NCBI GenBank assembly: GCA_965223035.1
Contig: OZ244980.1
Location: forward strand, 3,658,001-3,722,000
Reading direction: 5' to 3'
DNA from: CAMDPA01 sp965223035
GTDB taxonomy: Bacteria; Pseudomonadota; Alphaproteobacteria; Rhizobiales; Hyphomicrobiaceae
DNA length: 64,000 nt
The notes beneath the pieces were generated by a model. The model had not been told where the DNA came from. It did no database searches and worked only from the letters and a program-made list of their open reading frames with translations. The translations under genes were made by a program, and so were the position numbers. Below, in pieces: positions 35,061 through 42,025 of this stretch (positions are counted from its first letter, which is position 1; each line of letters begins with the position of its first letter).

Positions 35061-37063
35061 AGCAAGATCAGCGCCTCGAACGCGACGGCACGCGCCTCGT
35101 CCTCCAGTCCGGCCGACCGTAGCGCGCGGAGCGCATCGCCGAGCGCCAACAGATGCGCTCCTTGCGCACCGGCTGGACCCAACGCGCGCAACACCAGCGG
35201 GATGGTGCGGGCCAGATCCTTGGCCTTGGCAGCGGCCGCCAATGTCGCCAGCACACCGGTGGCCGGCAGATGTCCGGTGTTGGGCTGCGGGCCGCGACTG
35301 GCCAAATCCCATAGCCGCATCGGCACTTGGAAATCCAGCGCATCAAGCACGGTCACCAACCGATGCAACGCGGTCGGACCGAATCGGCCACGCATCGCCT
35401 GTCGCTCGACCGCAGCCAGATGCTGCTCAGCATCGGCCGGCGGCCCACCGCGGGCGACATCGATCAGGACCAGCCAGTGATCGAGATCCCCGCCAGCGCC
35501 GTCGGCCCCGATCACCGCTTGTCCGTTAAACCGTATCCACCGCCGCGCCGCCTCGAATCGCCGCGCCGTCAGCAGCGTTGCCACGGCGGTCTCCGCAAAC
35601 CAGCCAATTTCCTGCACCGGCCTAATGTCCGCAACGACCGGTGCCAAGGCGCGGGCGATCGGCAGGTAAAGGTCGGCGCGGCGTGCATCGTCGAGTAAAG
35701 AGCGTACGAGCCGCACCTGTTTGAACGGCGTGCGTTCCCGGCTCGCCGCCGAAAACAACAACGCGCGCCGCTCGAAGGCCGCCGCCTGAGTGCTAGACGC
35801 CCGCTCCAGCTGGCCCGGTTGAAACCGGCGACGGCGGTAGGCGGCCGCCAGCCCATGAGCGTCGATGACCTGCAGCCGGGCCGCCGCCTCAGCGGCTTCC
35901 AGACCGATCCGTGCATCGATATCGGGGGCCCTCGCCAGCACCGCCAGCAGCGCCGGCGAGGCCGTCTGCACGCGCAGATCACGCCCGCCAAGCTGTGCCA
36001 GTCGCGCCAAGCGCCAATCCAAAACGTGGGTGAGCGCGAACCGCTCAAGCTTCGGCGTTTCCCCCAGCGCGATCGCCTCCAAAATCGACAGCGTTTCGGT
36101 GGCCGTTGACCCCTCCTCACGCGCCAGCGTGGCGGCCAGGCCTGCCGCGGCCAGATTGCCGTCCTTGGCCAAGCAATAACCCTGGATGGCGAGCACCGTG
36201 GTCCGGATCGCAGGCCCCAGTCGATCCCTGTGTTGGGCCGCAGCCCGTGCCGCCCGGCAGGCACGTTCGTGCTGATCGGCGGCTAATGCCACGCGCGCGG
36301 CCAGTGCCAGCAAGACGGCGGCCGGTCGCTGCTGACCGCGCTCACCTGCCAAGGACGCAGCGGTCCAGGCGGCTGGCACTTGGTCGGCGGCTTCGCCGAC
36401 CAACCCTGCCCGGTACAGCAGCTCTGCGCGCAGGGCGATGAGTTGTGGAGTGCGGCCCCGTAACATGCTGTCGCGGCCGACCAGCAGCCGGCGCAACAAG
36501 CCAGTCAGCGTCGCCGAACGCACCGGTACCGTGACGTCGGCCCAATCCTTGCCGGCCACGCGCGGATCTGTCGCCTTGGCCTGCACGAGCGATGGCCCGG
36601 TGCCGCCGGTGCCGCCGGTGCCATCACCGGGCGCGGGGAGCGGTGCCAGATCCGTCGCTTCCACCGCGTCGGGCCGGTTGGTCCCGGTCCCTCGGACGCG
36701 CTTCTGAGGCGCCCGCCAGTGGGGCGCCGAACCCCAGGCCGGTGGCCGCGACGGAACAGCCGCACGGTAGCCGCCCGCGGGCGTGTTAGGTTGCATCGAC
36801 CATCTACGCGGATCGACCTCGCGCGAACTTCCCGTCATCGGCCGCAAATAAGGCCCACGCTGGGCCGGTGCGCCGGCTTCCCGCGGCGGCTGACGGGGCA
36901 TCGACGTCGGCGTGTCTTGATCGGCCGTTCTCGGGATCCAGCTGTCGTCCGCCAACGATCGGTGCGGATGAGAAGCCACGACCAACAGTGCCAACAGCAC
37001 CGTCCCGGCGCCGATAACCATGTCCCTCGCGGCGCTGTTCAGTGGGCGAAGGCACTTCATCAT
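35036..37063 (-). CDS. exported Ala-rich helical-repeat protein of unknown function (675 aa)
   Basis: The N-terminus has a hydrophobic segment (~18-34) ending HRSLADD, a likely signal peptide. Residues ~45-180 are Pro/Gly/Thr-rich and disordered (including a GTGGTGGTG run). The remaining ~490 residues are Ala/Leu/Arg-rich helices resembling an alpha-solenoid of TPR or similar type. No catalytic motif is seen. From memory, large Ala-rich proteins, sometimes labelled antifreeze-glycopeptide-related, occur at the xerD/aroK locus in other Rhodospirillales-like genomes. It is translationally coupled at both ends: ATGA overlap with the 48-residue gene, and contact with xerD. Confidence 0.8.
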   Translation of the reverse strand: MMKCLRPLNSAARDMVIGAGTVLLALLVVASHPHRSLADDSWIPRTADQDTPTSMPRQPPREAGAPAQRGPYLRPMTGSSREVDPRRWSMQPNTPAGGYRAAVPSRPPAWGSAPHWRAPQKRVRGTGTNRPDAVEATDLAPLPAPGDGTGGTGGTGPSLVQAKATDPRVAGKDWADVTVPVRSATLTGLLRRLLVGRDSMLRGRTPQLIALRAELLYRAGLVGEAADQVPAAWTAASLAGERGQQRPAAVLLALAARVALAADQHERACRAARAAAQHRDRLGPAIRTTVLAIQGYCLAKDGNLAAAGLAATLAREEGSTATETLSILEAIALGETPKLERFALTHVLDWRLARLAQLGGRDLRVQTASPALLAVLARAPDIDARIGLEAAEAAARLQVIDAHGLAAAYRRRRFQPGQLERASSTQAAAFERRALLFSAASRERTPFKQVRLVRSLLDDARRADLYLPIARALAPVVADIRPVQEIGWFAETAVATLLTARRFEAARRWIRFNGQAVIGADGAGGDLDHWLVLIDVARGGPPADAEQHLAAVERQAMRGRFGPTALHRLVTVLDALDFQVPMRLWDLASRGPQPNTGHLPATGVLATLAAAAKAKDLARTIPLVLRALGPAGAQGAHLLALGDALRALRSAGLEDEARAVAFEALILLWPRTTNT

Positions 37064-37206
37064 TGCCTCCGGATCTTCACGCTGCCAATCGATCGCGTCA
37101 CCTCCTCAGGTTGCGGTTCAAACTGCGTCGCCAGCACATAGAGCCCCCAATAGCCCAACACAAATATGGCACCGATCACCAGGAGGAAACGAACAAAGGT
37201 TGGCAT
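37060..37206 (-). CDS. small single-helix membrane protein (48 aa)
   Basis: MPTFVRFLLVIGAIFVLGYW opens a single membrane helix, followed by LYVLATQFEPQPEEV and a basic C-terminus IKIRRQ-like. Its stop overlaps the start of the 675-residue exported protein (ATGA), which argues that it is translated. The upstream AGGTTCC region is a modest ribosome site. It is divergent from aroK. Function unknown. Confidence 0.7.
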   Translation of the reverse strand: MPTFVRFLLVIGAIFVLGYWGLYVLATQFEPQPEEVTRSIGSVKIRRQ

Positions 37207-37452
37207 GGTAGGAACCTGCTTTGAAAGGCCGGTGTCGTTGTTCAAGTTGGCGCGAGTGTGACCCCGCTGGTCGGTTCGTCCACTCGGCCGCTCTTGAGGC
37301 CACCAGCGCCGGCAGCGGCCTGCCGACATCCGGCGAGGTTTGCCGAGGCCTGGCGCAATGCTAGAAACATGCGGTTGCTGTCACGCGGCCCTGAAAACGT
37401 CGTTCTAACAACCGATTCGCACAACCGTCAGATCCACATCAGCGCTGCCCCA

Positions 37453-38079
37453 ATGCTCAGTCCGACTTCATCTGCCGCCAATCTGCGCCGCGCGCTCGGC
37501 AACCGCCCGATCGTGATGGTGGGCATGATGGGCTGCGGAAAGACCTCAATTGGTCGCCGACTGGCCAATGTCTTGGAACTCAAGTTTATCGATGCTGATG
37601 ACGAAATTGAGAAAGCGGCCGGGATGACGATCAACGAAATCTTCGCCGAGCTTGGCGAAACGCACTTTCGGGACGGCGAGCGCCGCGTGATCGCCCGGCT
37701 GCTGGCCGGTGGTGCGCAGATCTTGGCCACCGGCGGAGGTGCCTTCATGTGCGAGGCGACCCGCCGTGCCATCAAAACCGGCGCAATTTCAGTATGGCTC
37801 AAGGCCGATCTGCCGGTCCTGATGAAGCGGGTTATGCGCCGCGATCATCGGCCGCTGCTTAAGACCAACGATCCCGAGGCGCGCATGCGCGAGTTGTTGG
37901 TCGCCCGTAGCCCCATCTACGCTGAGGCCGACATCACCGTGCACAGCCGTGACGTGTCGCACGATGAGATTATGACGGAAATCCTGGAAAAGCTCGCCGC
38001 CGGCCCGCTGGCGCCAGCGTTGGCGGCGCTGAGCGCTGCCGCACCCGGCAAACAGAAAGGCTCCAGGCTCAAATCATGA
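37453..38079 (+). CDS. aroK: shikimate kinase (208 aa)
   Basis: Phosphorylates shikimate at O3 with ATP in the chorismate pathway. P-loop GMMGCGKTSIGRRLA, DADDEIEKAAG (substrate Asp), FRDGERRVI (shikimate-binding Arg), ATGGGAF and lid HRPLL are all present. The start at 37453 (MLSPTSSAANL) gives the usual alphaproteobacterial length; earlier in-frame starts at 37369 and 37258 add unconserved sequence. The stop overlaps the aroB start (ATGA), so the genes are coupled. A C-terminal Ala/Lys-rich tail (~25 residues) is extra. Confidence 0.95.
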   Translation: MLSPTSSAANLRRALGNRPIVMVGMMGCGKTSIGRRLANVLELKFIDADDEIEKAAGMTINEIFAELGETHFRDGERRVIARLLAGGAQILATGGGAFMCEATRRAIKTGAISVWLKADLPVLMKRVMRRDHRPLLKTNDPEARMRELLVARSPIYAEADITVHSRDVSHDEIMTEILEKLAAGPLAPALAALSAAAPGKQKGSRLKS

Positions 38080-39257
38080 CCGACCGGAGTTTAGATCATA
38101 CCCCAGATCATGCCCCAGATCGTAGCACCGTCCCGGTCCGCACGATCCGCGTCGAGCTTGGCGCCCGTAGCTACGATGTGTTGATCGGACCGGGGTTGCT
38201 GGCATCCGCCGGCGCGGCGATGACCGAGCGTTTCGGTCCCAACCGGGTGGCCATTGTCACGGACGAGAACGTACGGGATGCCGGTCATTTGTCGCACCTA
38301 GAGCGTGCGTTAGGCCGCCACTGCAAGCTGTTGGGCAGCGTCGTGGTGCCGCCGGGAGAAGCCACCAAATGCTTCGATGCACTTGTCGCTCTCACCGGCC
38401 GCCTTCTTGAGCTCGGCGTGGAGCGCACCGACCTGCTGGTTGCGCTTGGCGGCGGCGTGATCGGCGACCTTGCCGGCTTTGCGTCCAGCATTCTGCGCCG
38501 CGGCGTGCGCTTTGTGCAGATTCCCACCACCTTGCTAGCGCAGGTGGATTCCTCCGTCGGCGGCAAGACGGGGATCAATACCGCCCACGGCAAAAACCTG
38601 ATTGGCGCCTTTCATCAACCCAGTCTTGTGTTGGCGGATACCGCCACCCTGGCCACGCTGCCCGACCGTCAGATGCGCGCCGGCTATGCCGAGGTCGCCA
38701 AACACGGCCTGCTCGCCGACGCCGAATATTTTTCCTGGTTGGAGGGTCATGGCACGGCGGTCCTGGCCCACGACCCGGCAGCTTTGGTTGAGGCCGTCGC
38801 CCGCAGCGTGGCGATCAAGGCCTCTGTGGTGACCAGGGACGAAACCGAAGCCGATGAGCGCATGCTGCTCAATCTCGGCCACACCTTCGGACACGCGCTG
38901 GAGGCCTGGGCCGGATTTTCCGACCGCGTGTTGCATGGCGAAGCCGTCGCCGTCGGTACGGCCATGGCTTATCGCTTCTCCGAGCGGCAAGCTTTATGTC
39001 CGGCCGGCACGGCGCTGCAAGTGGCAGCCCATTTCAATGCGGTCGGTCTGCCGACGAGGTCGGGCCATCTGTTCGGGCCGGATCATCCGCAGCCGGTCAC
39101 CCTGATGCAGCTGATGGCGCAAGACAAAAAAGTGCGCCAGGGTCGCCTGACCTTGATCCTGGCACGCAACATTGGCCAAGCCTTCATCGCCCACGACGTC
39201 GCGAGCGAGGACGTGGAGCAGTTTTTGTCCGACGAGCTAGCCCAACCTGCTGTTTAA
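38076..39257 (+). CDS. aroB: 3-dehydroquinate synthase (393 aa)
   Basis: Second step of the shikimate pathway: DAHP to 3-dehydroquinate, NAD+ and divalent-metal dependent. Conserved segments: LLVALGGGVIGDLAGFASS, QIPTTLLAQVDSSVGGKTGIN, AGYAEVAKHGLL, LNLGHTFGHALE (metal His) and LHGEAVAVGT. It is coupled to aroK by an ATGA overlap. The last six residues (LAQPAV) and the TAA stop are encoded inside hairpin element copy I, so the native C-terminus has been replaced or altered by the repeat. Confidence 0.97.
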   Translation: MTDRSLDHTPDHAPDRSTVPVRTIRVELGARSYDVLIGPGLLASAGAAMTERFGPNRVAIVTDENVRDAGHLSHLERALGRHCKLLGSVVVPPGEATKCFDALVALTGRLLELGVERTDLLVALGGGVIGDLAGFASSILRRGVRFVQIPTTLLAQVDSSVGGKTGINTAHGKNLIGAFHQPSLVLADTATLATLPDRQMRAGYAEVAKHGLLADAEYFSWLEGHGTAVLAHDPAALVEAVARSVAIKASVVTRDETEADERMLLNLGHTFGHALEAWAGFSDRVLHGEAVAVGTAMAYRFSERQALCPAGTALQVAAHFNAVGLPTRSGHLFGPDHPQPVTLMQLMAQDKKVRQGRLTLILARNIGQAFIAHDVASEDVEQFLSDELAQPAV

Positions 39258-39299
39258 TCGGCATCGGAACGATTCCGATCAAAGGCAGGTTGCTCTGAG
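39237..39299. repeat. hairpin repeat element, copy I (single left hairpin), overlapping the aroB end
   Basis: It reads CTAGCCCAACCTGC...GGCAGGTTGCTCTGAG; the stem CCTGCTGTTTAATCGG pairs imperfectly with CCGATCAAAGGCAGG. The first 21 bp supply the final codons and TAA stop of aroB. It could also serve as an aroKB terminator-like structure. Confidence 0.87.
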
Positions 39300-39752
39300 C
39301 CGCGCACCGCGATGGGGACAATTGCCGCCGAGCCGACCGGATTAAGCGCCGATGCCGCTCAAATTGGGGCGCATGACAATCAGTGATACGTGTTAACGAA
39401 TATCACCGCCCATCGGATTTATCGCCATCTGGACGTGTCAGGCGCTGCTGATGTGGCGACGGCTCGCACCAAGCTTGCGCGGCATTAGCGCGATTTGCCG
39501 TAAGCTGGATCCGGGTGGGGAGTGGGCCGGCAGCGCTGATCCGCCTAAAGCGGAATTGATTTAGCGCACAAAGTCCAGACAATAATGCCTTACAACAATC
39601 AATGATGATCGGCCTACGACTAAGGTATAGCGAGATCAGCTCCACAATGGGCTTCTGCGTCTGGTCATTAGCGCGAACGTCCACTAATCTTGCCACCAAC
39701 CGTCCGAATGACGCTGTCATTTGGGGACATGATCAAAGGGAGGATGTTGCTC
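39258..39752. other. 500-bp intergenic region between aroB and the TRAP operon
   Basis: It holds the right part of element copy I and a small GCGGA palindrome at 39540-39554 (annotated separately). The stretch 39570-39690 is less GC-rich and probably contains the TRAP promoter. No gene is recognised. Confidence 0.5.
39512..39556. repeat. small TCCGC/GCGGA palindrome repeat, copy 1
   Basis: GGGTGGGGAGTGGGCCGGC leads into TCCGC-CTAAA-GCGGA (39540-39554). Related short palindromes with GC-rich flanks occur at 46900, 48814 and 54936. Confidence 0.5.
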
Positions 39753-40847
39753 GTGGATCGTCGTACGTTCATTAAAAAAGCCAGCCTCACCGCAGGCACG
39801 GCCGCCACCGCGGTGGTTGCGGCACCAGCCGTCGTCAAAGCGGCCAAAGATGTGGTGATGGTCTCCACCTGGCCCCGCGATTTTCCAGGACTTGGCACCG
39901 GTGCCCAGCGTCTGGCCGCGCGTATCACCCAGCTGTCGGAGGGTGCCCTTAACGTGCAATATTTCGCCGCGGGCGAGCGCGTCGGTGCGTTTGATTCGTT
40001 TGACGCGGTGGCTTCCAACAACGCGCAGATGTATCACGCCGCGGACTATTATTGGAAAGGCAAGCACCCGGGCTGGGCCTATTTCACCGCGGTACCGTTC
40101 GGCTTCATCTACGCAGAGATTTGCGCGTGGATGTATCATATGGACGGACAAGACCTGCTGGATAAGCTCGGCGCGGAGTTCGGCATCAAGTGTCTTCCGG
40201 CCGGCAACACCGGTGTTCAAATGGGCGGTTGGTTCAACAAGGACATTGAATCGCCGGACGACTTCAAGGGCCTTAAAATGCGGATCCCGGGGCTGGGCGG
40301 TGACGTTCTGGCCAAAGTCGGTGCGTCTCCGGTTTCGCTTCCTGGTGGGCAGATCTACGAGAACCTCGTATCCGGCGCGATCCAGGCGACCGAGTGGGTC
40401 GGTCCGTGGAATGATTATGCAATGAAGTTCTATGAGGCAGCCAAATTCTACTACTATCCAGGCATGCACGAGCCAGCAGCGCAGCTCAACTGCGGTATGA
40501 ATACGTCCTGGTGGGGCAGCCTCACCGATGGCGAGAAAAACGTGATTGCCGCCGCGTGCGCTGAGGAAAACAACAACATGATGGCCGAGTACAACGCCAA
40601 CAACGGCAAGTTCCTCGCCAAGCTGCGCACCGAGCATGGGGTCAAGCTGCGCCGCTTCAACGAGGATATCTACGACGCCTTCGGTGAGGCCGCCGAAGAG
40701 GTGTTTGAAACGGTTCGCGGCCACTCCCCGCTCGCTGCACAGATCCATGACAGCTTCGTCAAGGCGCGTACCGAGCTTGGCGGTTGGCTCAACCTCTCCG
40801 ATGGTCCCTACTTGACCGAGCGCAATCGCGTCTTGGATGTGAGGTAG
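39753..40847 (+). CDS. TRAP transporter substrate-binding protein, DctP family, Tat signal (364 aa)
   Basis: The GTG at 39753 is chosen because GGGAGG ends 9 bp before it; this gives MDRRTFIKKASLTAGTAATA, a twin-arginine signal (RRTFIKK) followed by an AAPAVVKA cleavage region. The earlier ATG at 39744 touches the ribosome site and is unlikely. The mature part has the DctP fold, with LKMRIPGLGGDVLAKVGASP holding the conserved carboxylate-binding Arg, and TEWVGPWNDYAM. It feeds the DctQ and DctM subunits downstream. The probable ligand is a small organic or keto acid. Confidence 0.92.
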   Translation: MDRRTFIKKASLTAGTAATAVVAAPAVVKAAKDVVMVSTWPRDFPGLGTGAQRLAARITQLSEGALNVQYFAAGERVGAFDSFDAVASNNAQMYHAADYYWKGKHPGWAYFTAVPFGFIYAEICAWMYHMDGQDLLDKLGAEFGIKCLPAGNTGVQMGGWFNKDIESPDDFKGLKMRIPGLGGDVLAKVGASPVSLPGGQIYENLVSGAIQATEWVGPWNDYAMKFYEAAKFYYYPGMHEPAAQLNCGMNTSWWGSLTDGEKNVIAAACAEENNNMMAEYNANNGKFLAKLRTEHGVKLRRFNEDIYDAFGEAAEEVFETVRGHSPLAAQIHDSFVKARTELGGWLNLSDGPYLTERNRVLDVR

Positions 40848-40892
40848 GCCGCGCCGGCCGCTCAGACGCCGCCGCACGCGCCCAACCTCTGA

Positions 40893-40917
40893 GAAAGGCC
40901 TCAGCCTGAGGCCTTTC
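40893..40917 (+). terminator. strong hairpin between dctP-like and dctQ-like genes
   Basis: GAAAGGCCTCAG and CTGAGGCCTTTC flank a single C, giving at least a 10-bp stem. A position between the binding-protein and permease genes suggests partial termination or mRNA 3'-end protection, so that the binding protein is made in excess. The following CTCC carries no T-tract. Confidence 0.6.
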
Positions 40918-40942
40918 CTCCGCGACGGTCGACGGATCATAA

Positions 40943-41992
40943 GTGAACAAAGTACAGGAAAAATCCGCCTTGTCCGACAGCACGATGCTCGATCCTCCGC
41001 TGCCGCCCAGCAGCGCTTCGACCGTCGTGGTACGCATCGTCGCTTGGGCGGTGGTGGCGGTGACGTTCGTCTTCCTTTTCAACGTTTATCTCACCTATTG
41101 GCAGGATTGGCCGGGCGCGCAAGCGGCAGCGCGGGGAAGCTGGCTCGGTATGCTGCAATCGGCCGTCTACGCGCTCGCCATGATCGCAGCGATCGGCTAC
41201 GTCATCGGCCTGCCGCACCGGACACTGCGGTTTGACAGCGGGCTCCTAACCGACCTCAACACCTACCTGGTGCGGGCCGCCTTTTTTGCGGTCTTGTTCG
41301 TTGGCCTGGCCGACATGGCCGTCTCGTTCTTGCGTGTCGAGGGCTTCTTGCCCCAACTGGTTGGGTCTGAGTTTGCCCATCAGCTGCATTTCAGCCGTGT
41401 GCGAGCGCCCTATATCCACTTGCCGCTGATTATGCTCGCGCTCGTCGTCGCCGCCTTCACCCGCACCTTGGGCTTTACCTGGTTGGCACTTTTGGTGGTC
41501 GTCGCCGAGTTGCAGATCGTGTTGTCGCGCTTCGTCTTCTCCTACGAGCAGGCGTTCATGGGCGACTTGGTGCGATTTTGGTATGCGGCGCTGTTTCTGT
41601 TCGCCAGCGCCTACACGCTGCTGGAGGATGGTCACGTCAGGGTCGACGTGTTGTACGCCGGTTTTTCACGGCGGGCCAAGGGCGGCGTCAACGCCATCGG
41701 ATCGGTGTTGCTCGGCATTCTGTTTTGCTGGGTGATCCTCTACTTGGGCATGGCCAGCAAATCCAGCATCATCATTGCGCCGATGTTGAGCCTGGAGGTC
41801 ACCCAATCCGGCTTCGGCATGTACGTGAAGTATATGATGGCAGGCTTTCTCGGTTTTTTTGCCGTGATCATGATGATCCAATTCTCAAGCTACCTGATGG
41901 ACAGTTTTGCCGACTACCGCGGTGATCCCGGCGGGCGCTTGGCCGCAGCCGAAGCCCTCCACCATGGCCTGCCGTCGCACGACACGACCTGA
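40943..41992 (+). CDS. TRAP transporter small permease subunit, enlarged (349 aa)
   Basis: The GTG start at 40943 gives a cytoplasmic N-terminus, then about 8-9 membrane helices. The C-terminal half (from ~195: FVFSYEQAFMGDLVRFWYAA, then SAYTLLEDGHVRVDVLYA) is the DctQ domain. DctQ proteins usually have ~160-200 residues and four helices; this one carries an extra ~190-residue N-terminal membrane domain (four or more helices). It would form the membrane complex with the DctM-like subunit 33 bp downstream. Confidence 0.88.
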   Translation: MNKVQEKSALSDSTMLDPPLPPSSASTVVVRIVAWAVVAVTFVFLFNVYLTYWQDWPGAQAAARGSWLGMLQSAVYALAMIAAIGYVIGLPHRTLRFDSGLLTDLNTYLVRAAFFAVLFVGLADMAVSFLRVEGFLPQLVGSEFAHQLHFSRVRAPYIHLPLIMLALVVAAFTRTLGFTWLALLVVVAELQIVLSRFVFSYEQAFMGDLVRFWYAALFLFASAYTLLEDGHVRVDVLYAGFSRRAKGGVNAIGSVLLGILFCWVILYLGMASKSSIIIAPMLSLEVTQSGFGMYVKYMMAGFLGFFAVIMMIQFSSYLMDSFADYRGDPGGRLAAAEALHHGLPSHDTT

Positions 41993-42025
41993 CGCGTCCG
42001 AACCGGCCGCATTGACCGAGGCAAC

